This document shows positions 50,783 to 58,964 of a DNA stretch of 64,000 bases, one piece after another. Both the position numbers and the translations under genes were made by a program. The stretch is from the NCBI RefSeq assembly GCF_029909975.1, contig NZ_CP094516.1, positions 1,798,001-1,862,000 on the forward strand. Direction: 5' to 3'. Positions within the stretch are counted from its first letter, which is position 1. The number at the start of each line of letters is the position of its first letter. The notes beneath the pieces are model-generated. The model had not been told where the DNA came from. It saw only the letters and a list, made by a program, of their open reading frames with translations, and did not search any database. The DNA comes from Bradyrhizobium sp. ISRA430 (lineage in GTDB: Bacteria; Pseudomonadota; Alphaproteobacteria; Rhizobiales; Xanthobacteraceae).

Positions 50783-52486
50783 TCAACTGCTGCCACGACC
50801 GACCTGTACCTCGCCTGTCCTCGTAACAACGTAGTCGGGCATGGCTCGGTCGGGATAAAGCTGCGCCCAGGCGGCGGCCACATCCCTCTCGATCGATGCG
50901 CGATGCGGGCTGTCGCGACGAATGGCGAGGCCGTAGTTGAAGGCGCCGGCGATCACGACGTAGTGCTCGTAGAGACGAGGATCGGACAGCATTTTGGATC
51001 GCAGGCCGGTGTAGTCGCCGTGCGGAAACCAGATGACGTCGGGCTTGAAGCCGAGCAGATAGTCCATGCTGAGGCCGCTGCGGCCGATCTGGGTGTCGTT
51101 GAGGCCGACGAGATCGACGATGGCGACATGCGGCGCCACGCTTCCGATGTATCCGATCTCGGAGGCGGCAACGACGGCCCCCGCCGGCAATCGCGATACG
51201 ATGTGATCGCCGATCTGCTGCACGACCGCGAACCACGACTTCACTGGCAGCGGCGTCGCCGCGCGATAGTCGAGCCTGGGCGCGGCGACCGCCTGAGACG
51301 TAAGCGCCGCGACGTTGAGGCGGCCGATGCCGGACTGCAACACGAGCACGCCGAGGAGAACAGCGAAGCCGCCCGCGATGCCGCGCGCCAGCGGGCGACC
51401 GAGATCGGACCAATTCAGCCCGCGCGCCAGCATCGCGTCGAGCGACAACAGGCCCGGGATTACGAGATAGGGCAGGAACGGAATGAAGAAACGGCCGTCC
51501 CAGCCCATGATCTGGCGCACCGTGAGCAGGTAGCAAACCGTCAGGCCGGCCGGCATCGCGAGCACCAGCATGGGCGGGCGGATGCCGTGGCGCATGCCCG
51601 TGATCAGGGCCGCGATGAAGGGAATGGCGCAGGACAGCGCCACGGCGAGATAGCGGATCGCGCTCTCGGGATTGAGGAAGCCGTCATAGCCGTGCGCCGA
51701 TTTCGCGTAGAAGCTCAGCGGCAACGCGGAGCCGTAATAAAACTGCGCGAGGGCCAGAGAGGCCACTAGGAGCAGGAGCGGAAGCACGACGATATAGACG
51801 AGATCGCGCCAGCGCTTCGCCGGTGCTTGTGCCGCGAAGGCAAGGAGCGGCACGCCGAGCGCGCAGATGCCGTTTTCCGGCCGGGTCAGAATGGCGGCCA
51901 ATGACACCAGACCCGATACGATCGCGGCGCCGGTTGACGGCACCTTGGCGTATCTCATGGCGACCAGCATGACCGCAGCGTTGAGCAGCAGCGACAGCAT
52001 CGTGTCCATGCCGGTCGTGAGCTGCGCCGCGAAGGCCGGATGAAGCAGCAGCGGCAGCCCGACAGCGCCGATGGCCGCCGCAGAAGCGGAAAGCAGCGGG
52101 CTTTGCGCCTCGCGCGCGACGGTACGGCCCATCACCGCAACCGCCAGTCCGCCCGTCAGCCAGGACGCAAGCTGCAGCGCGCTGGCGGCCGACAACGGCA
52201 GCATGAACAGCGGCAGCAGCAGGAAGAGCCAGAGCTGGCTCGTCAATCCGTAGGTCGGCGCACCACCTTCGTTCCAGACGACGCCCAGCCCGCTCAGCAC
52301 ATGCGTGCCGTAGCGGTGAAACATGTAGGCATCGTCGAAGGTCAGGGGCCCGCGGCACGCGAACCAGAGCACCCACACCGTGACCGTCGCGCTGAGCAGG
52401 ATGCTGCCCAGAAATGGGACGGCACGGGCCCTGGCATTGCTCCGCCCGAGCGCCGGCAAAGGCCCCGCTGATACCTCATGCGCCAT
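50783..52486 (-). CDS. GT-C-type polytopic membrane glycosyltransferase candidate
   Basis: About 567 residues with some 11 hydrophobic segments. The first periplasmic loop carries RGPLTFDDAYMFHRYGTHVL; the paired aspartates after helix 1 are the usual catalytic feature of GT-C enzymes using polyprenyl-phosphate sugars. The layout resembles AftB-like arabinofuranosyltransferases. The soluble C-terminal 170 residues contain AASEIGYIGSVAPHVAIVDL, typical of this group. The start is uncertain: ATG 52486 or GTG 52510, neither with a good ribosome-binding site. The acceptor glycan is unknown. Confidence 0.68.
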   Translation of the reverse strand: MAHEVSAGPLPALGRSNARARAVPFLGSILLSATVTVWVLWFACRGPLTFDDAYMFHRYGTHVLSGLGVVWNEGGAPTYGLTSQLWLFLLLPLFMLPLSAASALQLASWLTGGLAVAVMGRTVAREAQSPLLSASAAAIGAVGLPLLLHPAFAAQLTTGMDTMLSLLLNAAVMLVAMRYAKVPSTGAAIVSGLVSLAAILTRPENGICALGVPLLAFAAQAPAKRWRDLVYIVVLPLLLLVASLALAQFYYGSALPLSFYAKSAHGYDGFLNPESAIRYLAVALSCAIPFIAALITGMRHGIRPPMLVLAMPAGLTVCYLLTVRQIMGWDGRFFIPFLPYLVIPGLLSLDAMLARGLNWSDLGRPLARGIAGGFAVLLGVLVLQSGIGRLNVAALTSQAVAAPRLDYRAATPLPVKSWFAVVQQIGDHIVSRLPAGAVVAASEIGYIGSVAPHVAIVDLVGLNDTQIGRSGLSMDYLLGFKPDVIWFPHGDYTGLRSKMLSDPRLYEHYVVIAGAFNYGLAIRRDSPHRASIERDVAAAWAQLYPDRAMPDYVVTRTGEVQVGRGSS

Positions 52487-52576
52487 GCCGCGAGCTTGTA
52501 CGGCAGACACATTGAGAAACAGTTGCAGGGTCCGGCTAAACTTCCATCTGGTTGCGCAGGTTTTGCGGGCGGACCG

Positions 52577-53197
52577 CTAGTCGTCCGCCGCCGGCCCGCA
52601 CCAGCCGGGCAGATAGATTGCGTCCTTGCTCTTGGCGGCGACCATGGCTTTCTCGATCGCCTTGTCAAAATCGGCATCCACCGCCTTGCGCGACAGTTTT
52701 CGACGCAAATAGTCGGCCCACAAGAATTCGGAAAACGGCGTGGTGTCCTTGGCGAAGCCGCCCATACGGCGAAGCTCGCCGGCAAGGCTCCGGAAGGGAT
52801 CGTCCTTGAGGTCGGCGACCGATTTCGGCAGATCGCGGAAATGCCGCCGCTCGCCCTTGGCATCGTACGGATAGACCCAGCGCTTGTTGTCCATCACGCC
52901 CCAGAAGGCTTCGCGCTCGACCATCCTGAGATCGCCAACGACCGTTACCAGCACATCCTTGATGCCCTCGTCATGCAGTGCGCGGCCGAGATGGTGGTGG
53001 TCGATGACGTAGTAGCGCTCGTCCGGCCCGTACACCACGGGGATCATGTGCTTGCCGAGGAGATCGGCCTGCTTCTTCTTGTCGTGCTCGCGCCAGCGCT
53101 TGCGCTTCTCCTTGACCTCGCGCATGCCGACCGTCATCTGCGTCGGCCGCAGTGACAGGATCGGCACGGGATGCACTCTCGGTTCGCGCGTGGTCAT
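52577..53197 (-). CDS. ParB-like (ParBc_2) protein
   Basis: A 206-residue protein. ILSLRPTQMTVGMREVKEKR, IPVVYGPDERYYVIDHHHLG and EREAFWGVMDNKRWVYPYD fit the ParB-like nuclease domain of the ParBc_2 type, which is not the chromosome-partitioning ParB and lacks its helix-turn-helix. Function is unsettled. Start 53197 (MTTREPRVHP) is chosen because the upstream extension looks non-coding. It stands alone. Confidence 0.72.
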   Translation of the reverse strand: MTTREPRVHPVPILSLRPTQMTVGMREVKEKRKRWREHDKKKQADLLGKHMIPVVYGPDERYYVIDHHHLGRALHDEGIKDVLVTVVGDLRMVEREAFWGVMDNKRWVYPYDAKGERRHFRDLPKSVADLKDDPFRSLAGELRRMGGFAKDTTPFSEFLWADYLRRKLSRKAVDADFDKAIEKAMVAAKSKDAIYLPGWCGPAADD

Positions 53198-53519
53198 GAT
53201 CGAAGGCCCCTCGGATGGTTGCAATGGCAGTTTAGGACTACCCGGACTATGCCACGTGCCCGGTGGCGGCAAAATGCATTGGGCTGCGCCAGAGATCACA
53301 AGGCGATGTTCATGGGAATGACAGGCGCAAGCCCGGCGGTTGTTGCGACGCAACCGTACATGCGCGGCACTGGGACGGCGGCGGTTCCGGGCGCGTTCGA
53401 AACACCCATGAAAGATAATGCGAAAGCACAATTGCGCGTGCGCGCTCGGAAGATTTTCTGCAACGCCTGAAGTCCCTGTGCTATCTAAAATCGCTGCTTC
53501 GGAGTGATCCCACCGCGCC
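53198..53519. other. Non-coding gap of 322 bases
   Basis: This gap between two divergent genes contains no convincing reading frame; short open stretches lack ribosome-binding sites and family similarity. It should hold the promoters of both neighbours. No repeat or RNA gene was recognised. Confidence 0.5.
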
Positions 53520-53864
53520 ATGAAAACCCAGCGGCCCATAAGCTCGGACGAGGAGCATCGGGTGCTCCAGTTCAGGCCGCGCACCTCACCCTCCCCGTCG
53601 GTCCGGCAAGGCAACGGAACGGTGCAGCCGCTACGCGCGGTAACCCCGGAGCCCCTCGACCTGTCGCGCTACGAGCAGCCCCGCGAGGAGCCGGACGACT
53701 TCCGCCATCGCATGCTCGCCAACATCGCGGCGCTCGCCTTCACGATCGCACTGACGGCGATCGGAATCTGGCTCGCAGTGAGCATCGCCGACCTGCGCCG
53801 GACCCAGGATTGCGTGCTGATGGGCCGGCGCGACTGCGTCAAGATCACGACGCCGCATATCTAG
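53520..53864 (+). CDS. Small single-span membrane protein of unknown function
   Basis: A 114-residue protein. Residues 1-65 are hydrophilic and proline-rich (EPLDLSRYEQPREEPDDFRH), residues about 70-92 form one membrane span (ALAFTIALTAIGIWLAVSIA), and the end RRTQDCVLMGRRDCVKI carries two cysteines that could form a disulfide if exported. Similar short proteins occur in related bradyrhizobia as far as I recall. No function is known. A gap of about 225 bases separates it from acpXL. Confidence 0.65.
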   Translation: MKTQRPISSDEEHRVLQFRPRTSPSPSVRQGNGTVQPLRAVTPEPLDLSRYEQPREEPDDFRHRMLANIAALAFTIALTAIGIWLAVSIADLRRTQDCVLMGRRDCVKITTPHI

Positions 53865-54090
53865 GCAGCCGCGTCCCGGTCCGCCCTCCGTTTCGACCCC
53901 TGTGCGACAGGCATCCCCAGGGTGGCCCTCGGCCCTGTCCGGCTCCATTGAACTCAGGGCGGCGCTCCGATATACGGGCAATCGACCCGGCCAGAGGGGG
54001 GTTTGAGGGCGTCATCTGGGGCGCGATGCCCGCCCACCGTGCCACTCTGGAAAATCTGACAAATACCTACAATATATCAAAGGCTTAGTG

Positions 54091-54378
54091 ATGTCCTCCA
54101 CATTCGATCAGGTCGCCACGATCATCGCTGAAACCTGCGACATCCCGCGCGACACGATCACGCCGGATAGCCATGCCATCGATGACCTTGGCATCGACAG
54201 TCTCGATTTCCTGGACATCGCGTTCGCGATCGACAAGCAGTTCGGCATCAAGCTGCCGCTGGAAAAGTGGACCCAGGAAGTCAACGACGGAAAAGCGACC
54301 ACCGAGCAGTATTTCGTGCTGAAAAACCTGTGCGCGCGCATCGACGAGCTGGTTGCGGCCAAGGGGGCGAGCGCCTAA
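54091..54378 (+). CDS. acpXL: Acyl carrier protein AcpXL
   Basis: A 95-residue acyl carrier protein specialised for the very-long-chain fatty acid of lipid A. The 4'-phosphopantetheine serine is in [20 protein letters not shown] (Ser37). The C-terminal half, [20 protein letters not shown], is the distinctive AcpXL tail absent from housekeeping ACP. A GTG one codon upstream is possible; ATG 54091 matches the family. TACAAT at about 54069 may be a -10 box. It is first in the five-gene operon ending with lpxXL. Confidence 0.9.
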   Translation: MSSTFDQVATIIAETCDIPRDTITPDSHAIDDLGIDSLDFLDIAFAIDKQFGIKLPLEKWTQEVNDGKATTEQYFVLKNLCARIDELVAAKGASA

Positions 54379-54388
54379 TCGCGCGGTC

Positions 54389-54859
54389 ATGCAACTCGAA
54401 TACTTCCACATGATCGATCGCATCGTCGACCTCAACGTCGACGAGAAGCGAATCGTCGTCGAGGCCCAGGTTCCGAACGCGAGCACTATCTTCGAGGGGC
54501 ACTTCCCGGGCTATCCGCTGATGCCCGGCGTGCTGCTGATCGAATCGATGGCGCAGGCCTCCGGCTGGCTGCAACTCGGCGTGCTGAAGTTCGAGCGCAT
54601 GCCGATCCTCGCCGCCGTCAAGGAGGCCAAGGTCCGCGGCTCGGTCTTCCCCGGCGATCTCATGAGCATCGAGGCGACCCTCACCCATCAGGGCTCGGGC
54701 TATGCGGTGACCGAGGCCAAGATCCGGGTCGGCGGCAAGCTGCGCGCCAACTCGACACTCACCTTCACGCAGATCCCCTTCCCCAATGCGGATATGCGCG
54801 GACACATGGACGCGATCGCCAAGCGCGTCGGATTTCCGCAACAGGCCGTTTCGCCATGA
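54389..54859 (+). CDS. fabZXL: 3-hydroxyacyl-ACP dehydratase, FabZ-like (FabZXL)
   Basis: A 156-residue hot-dog-fold dehydratase for elongation of the very-long-chain acyl chain. The catalytic histidine is in IFEGHFPGYPLMPGVLLIES, and the second active-site block is MAQASGWLQLG, where the glutamate of classical FabZ is replaced by glutamine. It starts ten bases after acpXL and overlaps the next gene's ATG. Start 54389 fits the family N-terminus MQLEYFHMIDRI. Confidence 0.87.
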   Translation: MQLEYFHMIDRIVDLNVDEKRIVVEAQVPNASTIFEGHFPGYPLMPGVLLIESMAQASGWLQLGVLKFERMPILAAVKEAKVRGSVFPGDLMSIEATLTHQGSGYAVTEAKIRVGGKLRANSTLTFTQIPFPNADMRGHMDAIAKRVGFPQQAVSP

Positions 54860-56064
54860 CCGAGAATTCCGCTACGAAGCCCGACCAGACGGAAGTCTGG
54901 ATCACCGGCATTGGTCTTGCCACCTCGCTCGGCGAAGGGCTCGACGCCAACTGGGCCGCGCTCGGCGAGCGCCGCATCAACGTCGACGAGACGGGCTTTG
55001 CGCCTTACATCGTGCATCCGCTGATGCCGGTCAGCTTCGACAGCCAAATCCCCAAGAAGGGCGACCAGCGCCAGATGGAAGCCTGGCAGCGCATCGGCAC
55101 CTATGCCGCGGGGCTGGCGCTCGATTCCGCCGGGATCAAGGGCAATAAAGACATTCTCGCCAAGATCGACATGGTGATCGCCGCCGGCGGCGGCGAGCGC
55201 GATCTCAGCGTCGATTCCGGCGTGCTTACGGCCGAAGCCAAGGGCGCCAATGCGCCCGGCTTCCTCAATGAGCGGCTGATGAGTGACCTCAGGCCGACGC
55301 TGTTCCTGGCCCAGCTCTCCAACCTGCTCGCCGGCAACATCGCCATCGTGCATGGTCTCGGCGGCACCTCGCGCACCTTCATGGGTGAAGAGGTGGCGGG
55401 CGCGGATGCCGCGCGCATCGCGTTGGCGCGGATCGCCTCGGGCGAGAGCGACATTGCCCTGGTCGGCGGTTCGCATAATGGCGAGCGCAAGGACCTGCTG
55501 GTCCTCTACGAATTCGGCGACTTCAACCTGAGGGACAAGTTCGCACCCGTCTGGGCGCGGAAGGATCACGCCGGCTTCGCGCTCGGCTCGGCCGGCGCAT
55601 TCCTGGTGCTGGAGTCCAGGGCTCACGCCGAGGCGCGCGGCGCAAAGCCGTTCGCAAAGCTGACGAGCGTGGTCGCCGATCTCGCCAAGCGCAAGCAGTC
55701 GGGCGACATGGCGGCAACCCTCGAGAAGCTGTGGGCGAAGCTGCCCAAACGCGAGGGCAAGGGCGCGATCATCACCGGCGCCACCGGCGCGGAGCCGGCG
55801 ACCTCCGAGGAGCGAAGCTTCCTGCAGGGCCATACCGATTTCCCAGTACGCGCGACCGGTACGATGTTCGGCCACACCATGGAAACGCAATTCCCGCTGG
55901 GGATTGCGCTCGCCGCACTCTCGATCTCGCGCGGCGCGCTGTTCCCGCCGAACGATTCCACCGGAACCGAGATTGACATGCAGGGGGCCCCCACCCAGAT
56001 CGTGGTGGTGGGAGCCGGACACTGGCGCGGCGAAGGCATGGCGCTGGTGGAGGCGGTTCGCTAA
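54856..56064 (+). CDS. fabF2XL: Ketosynthase-like protein without active-site cysteine (FabF2XL)
   Basis: A 402-residue protein with the beta-ketoacyl-ACP synthase fold (ITGIGLATSLGEGLDANWAA at the start; FAPVWARKDHAGFALGSAGA in the middle). At the nucleophile position the sequence reads IVHGLGGTSRTFMGEE rather than ACASG, and the whole protein contains no cysteine. It therefore cannot form an acyl-cysteine and probably acts as a chain-length-factor-like partner of the following ketosynthase. It overlaps fabZXL by four bases. The stop codon lies in a palindrome. Confidence 0.85.
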   Translation: MTENSATKPDQTEVWITGIGLATSLGEGLDANWAALGERRINVDETGFAPYIVHPLMPVSFDSQIPKKGDQRQMEAWQRIGTYAAGLALDSAGIKGNKDILAKIDMVIAAGGGERDLSVDSGVLTAEAKGANAPGFLNERLMSDLRPTLFLAQLSNLLAGNIAIVHGLGGTSRTFMGEEVAGADAARIALARIASGESDIALVGGSHNGERKDLLVLYEFGDFNLRDKFAPVWARKDHAGFALGSAGAFLVLESRAHAEARGAKPFAKLTSVVADLAKRKQSGDMAATLEKLWAKLPKREGKGAIITGATGAEPATSEERSFLQGHTDFPVRATGTMFGHTMETQFPLGIALAALSISRGALFPPNDSTGTEIDMQGAPTQIVVVGAGHWRGEGMALVEAVR

Positions 56065-56143
56065 AGCGCGTCGCGCTTTAGCGGGTTATTGTTTGAGCAT
56101 GATCTTCTCGAAAAACCGCGCCACACTTTTCCGGATCATGCTC
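56061..56143. repeat. Palindromic repeat between the two ketosynthase genes
   Basis: CTAAAGCGCG-T-CGCGCTTTAG (56061-56081) overlaps the stop codon of the upstream gene, and GAGCATGATC (56095-56104) pairs with GATCATGCTC (56134-56143). This two-hairpin unit is a common bradyrhizobial intergenic repeat. Here it sits inside an operon and could lower read-through or shape mRNA stability. Confidence 0.75.
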
Positions 56144-56160
56144 TAGCTAGCGGGGGAAAC

Positions 56161-57438
56161 ATGACTGCAGCACGCGACAAATTCGGACGTCCCGTCGTCG
56201 TCGTCACCGGCATGGGCATCATGACCTCGCTCGGCACCGGCAAGGCCGACAACTGGTCAAAACTCGTCGCGGGCGAATCCGGCATCCGCACCATCACGCG
56301 CTTTCCGATCGACGGCCTGAGGACGACGATGGCCGGCACGGTCGATTTCGTCAGCGTCGAACCGTTCTCCTCCACCGCCCTCTCCGAGCGGATGGCGGAG
56401 ATCGTCACGGAGGAAGCGCTTGAGCAGGCCGGGATCGGCGCCAAGGGCGATTTCCCGGGTCCGCTGTTCCTGGCGGTCGCACCTGTCGAGGTCGAGTGGC
56501 CGCAGCGCAGCGAGCTCGGCCGCGCCGTCGGCAAGCCCGATATCAACTACGACGATCTCCTGCGCATCTCCGGCGGCGGCAAGTACAGCGCCTATCATCA
56601 TCGCTTCATGTTCGGCTCGGTTGCCGCCCACCTCGCCGAGACCTTCGGCACCAAAGGTTCGCCGATCTCGCTGTCGACCGCCTGCGCCTCGGGTGCGACC
56701 TCGATCCAGCTCGGCGTCGAGGCGATCCGCCGCGGCGAGACCGATGCCGCGCTGTGCGTTGCGACCGACGGCACCGTGAATCCGGAAGCCCTGGTGCGCT
56801 TCTCGCTGCTCTCGGCGCTGTCGACCCAGAACGATCCGCCGCAGGCGGCTTCCCGCCCCTTCTCCAAGAATCGTGACGGCTTCGTCATGGCCGAGGGCGC
56901 CGGCGCGCTGGTGCTCGAAAGCTATGAGGCGGCGACTGCGCGCGGCGCCAAGATCCTGGGCGTGCTCGCCGGCTGCGGCGAGCTCACCGATTCCTTCCAC
57001 CGCACCCGCTCCTCGCCGGACGGCAAGCCGATCATCGGCTGCATGAAGAAGACGCTGGCCGATGCCGGCATGGAGCCGGACCGGATCGACCACATCAACG
57101 CCCACGGCACCTCGACGCCCGAAAACGACAAGATGGAGTACAATACGACATCGGCCGTGTTCGGCGAGCTCCTGCAGAAGATCCCGGTCACCTCGAACAA
57201 GTCGATGGTCGGCCACACCATCTCGGCGGCCGGTGCGGTCGAGGCGATCTTCTCGCTGCTCACCCTCGAGCATCAACGGATTCCGCCGACGATCAACTAC
57301 GAGACCCCGGATCCCACGATCCTGTTCGACGTCGTCGGCAACAAGGCGCGCGACGCCCGCGTCACTGCCGTGATGTCGAACTCGTTCGGCTTCGGCGGCC
57401 AGAACGCCTCGCTGATCCTCACCCGCGAACCGGCCTGA
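56161..57438 (+). CDS. fabF1XL: Beta-ketoacyl-ACP synthase (FabF1XL)
   Basis: A 425-residue ketosynthase with a complete catalytic triad: cysteine in LSTACASGATSIQLG (Cys175), histidine in HINAHGTSTPENDKMEYN and histidine in MVGHTISAAGAVEAIFSL. It condenses malonyl-ACP with the growing chain on AcpXL. The start is ATG 56161 after GGGGGAAAC. With the cysteine-free protein before it, it likely forms the elongation enzyme of the cluster. It is followed eight bases later by lpxXL. Confidence 0.9.
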   Translation: MTAARDKFGRPVVVVTGMGIMTSLGTGKADNWSKLVAGESGIRTITRFPIDGLRTTMAGTVDFVSVEPFSSTALSERMAEIVTEEALEQAGIGAKGDFPGPLFLAVAPVEVEWPQRSELGRAVGKPDINYDDLLRISGGGKYSAYHHRFMFGSVAAHLAETFGTKGSPISLSTACASGATSIQLGVEAIRRGETDAALCVATDGTVNPEALVRFSLLSALSTQNDPPQAASRPFSKNRDGFVMAEGAGALVLESYEAATARGAKILGVLAGCGELTDSFHRTRSSPDGKPIIGCMKKTLADAGMEPDRIDHINAHGTSTPENDKMEYNTTSAVFGELLQKIPVTSNKSMVGHTISAAGAVEAIFSLLTLEHQRIPPTINYETPDPTILFDVVGNKARDARVTAVMSNSFGFGGQNASLILTREPA

Positions 57439-57446
57439 CCGGACGC

Positions 57447-58379
57447 ATGGCACTGCTTCCTGCGAGCACGAAGGCCCGCGCGCGGGAGGCTGCCAAATCG
57501 CTGGGCGGGAGCCTGATTGGCGCTGCGACCGTCGGCATGCTGCGCACCACGCGCTATTTCGATCCGGTCAAGACATCGGATTTCTTCGCGCGCGTCACCC
57601 GCCTGATCGGCCCGCGCCTGCGCGAGCACCGCATCGGCCGCGCCAATCTCACCGCCGCCTTCCCGGAAAAGTCGCCGGAGGAGATCGAACAGATCCTGAT
57701 GGGCGTCTGGGACAATCTCGGCCGCGTCGGTGCCGAATTCGCCCATATCGACCACGTCTGGGACTATGACCGCGACCATCCGGAGAAGAGCCGGATCGAG
57801 CTGACGCCGCGCAGCATCGAGCTGTTCGACCAGATCAAGGACGACGGCAAGCCGGCGCTGATCTTCGCCGCGCATCTTGCCAACTGGGAACTGCCGGCAC
57901 TCGCCGCCGTCGCGCACGGGCTGGACACCGCGATCCTCTACCGCCGGCCGAACATCGCCTCCGCCGATCGCATCATCCAGCAGATGCGCCAGGTCAACAT
58001 GGGCACCCTGATCCCTGCGGGGCGCGACGCGCCGCTCCGCCTTGCGCAGGCGCTGAAGGACGGCAAGCACGTCGCCATGCTGATCGACCAGTATCTGACC
58101 GCCGGCGTTGAGGTCACTTTCTTCGGCCGCAAGACCCGCGCCAATCCGATGCTGGCGCGGCTTTTGCGCCAGGTCGAATGCCCCATCCACGGCGTGCGCA
58201 TCATCCGCCTTCCCGGTGGCCGCTTTCGCGGCGAGCTGACCGAAGAGATCCAGCCGGTGCGCGACGCCGACGGCAAGATCGACATCCAGGGCACGACGCA
58301 GGCGATCACGAGCGTGGTCGAAGGCTGGGTGCGCGAGCATCCGGAGCAGTGGCTGTGGCTGCACCGGAGATGGCGGTAG
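57447..58379 (+). CDS. lpxXL: Lipid A very-long-chain acyltransferase (LpxXL-like)
   Basis: A 310-residue membrane-associated acyltransferase of the LpxL/HtrB family. The catalytic motif HLANWE (His143, Glu148) fits H(x)4(D/E), and HVAMLIDQYLTAGVEVTFFG is the second conserved block. It transfers the very-long-chain hydroxy acid from AcpXL to lipid A. In Rhizobium the order is acpXL-fabZXL-fabF2XL-fabF1XL-adh2XL-lpxXL; no adh2XL lies here, as lpxXL follows fabF1XL after eight bases. Confidence 0.87.
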   Translation: MALLPASTKARAREAAKSLGGSLIGAATVGMLRTTRYFDPVKTSDFFARVTRLIGPRLREHRIGRANLTAAFPEKSPEEIEQILMGVWDNLGRVGAEFAHIDHVWDYDRDHPEKSRIELTPRSIELFDQIKDDGKPALIFAAHLANWELPALAAVAHGLDTAILYRRPNIASADRIIQQMRQVNMGTLIPAGRDAPLRLAQALKDGKHVAMLIDQYLTAGVEVTFFGRKTRANPMLARLLRQVECPIHGVRIIRLPGGRFRGELTEEIQPVRDADGKIDIQGTTQAITSVVEGWVREHPEQWLWLHRRWR

Positions 58380-58385
58380 TTACTC

Positions 58386-58465
58386 CGTCATTGCGAGCGA
58401 ATCGAAGCAATCCAGTCTGCCTCCGCGGAGAGATTCTGGATTGCTTCGCTTCGCTCGCAATGACG
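58386..58465. repeat. Long inverted repeat downstream of lpxXL
   Basis: CGTCATTGCGAGCG at the left end pairs with CGCTCGCAATGACG at the right, and GAAGCAATCCAG pairs with CTGGATTGCTTC inside, giving a stem of roughly 30 pairs. It begins seven bases after the lpxXL stop and may terminate the operon. It is one of the standard repeats of this genome type. Confidence 0.75.
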
Positions 58466-58498
58466 ATGTGGAGGCAGATGCGCGCCAAACACCCAACT

Positions 58499-58664
58499 GT
58501 CATCGCCCGACTTGGTCGGGCGATCCAGTATTCCAGAGGTGCCGACGAATACGGAGAAGCCGCGGCGTACTGGATGCCCCGCCTGCCGCCTACGCTAAAG
58601 CTTCGGCGCCCCTAGACCGAAACCCCGGCGAAGCCTTGGCGTAGCCGGGTCGCGGGGCATGACC
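58499..58664. repeat. Dispersed intergenic repeat, second copy
   Basis: Contains CATCGCCCGACTTGGTCGGG, CGATCCAGTATTCC, GGCGTACTGGATGCCCCG and a terminal CGCGGGGCATGAC. These correspond to pieces at 49481-49600 in the opposite order. No reading frame in it looks real. Confidence 0.65.
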
Positions 58665-58964
58665 GCGAGGGTTAGGAAGCCGCTTGCCCCTCCTGACGCA
58701 TCGAGAGCGGTATTGACCCTCATTGCCACGATGCAATTTTGCCGGTGTTTTGCCCGACAAGTCAAACGAGCAGAGGCTGATGACATCAGGCTCGTCCTGC
58801 GAAGTGCTTCAGGTTTTTTGCGCCTGCGGGGCGATTAAACCAAACCGCATCCCGACTTAAGCACCGTCACCGCCGGCAACGCGCCGGTAGCGGTTCTACT
58901 TTGCATGGGGTTGTTTTACGGAATTGAGTTGCCGGGTTGATCCCCGGAAGGATCGCGGCCCCCT
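58665..58964. other. Non-coding gap
   Basis: About 300 bases after the repeat. The stretch TTTTGCCGGTGTTTTGCCCG (from 58737) is a phrase I recognise from other bradyrhizobial intergenic regions. No gene, RNA or promoter could be supported. The last bases should contain the transcription end of the polyamine-binding protein gene. Confidence 0.45.

Noticed and set aside
52577..53197. ParB-like gene as a sign of a plasmid or partition locus
   Set aside because: No parA, parS-like repeats or replication gene are nearby, and the protein is of the ParBc_2 type without a DNA-binding domain.
53171..53470. A 99-codon frame upstream of the ParB-like gene
   Set aside because: It has no ribosome-binding site or family similarity, and overlaps the start of the ParB-like gene on the other strand.
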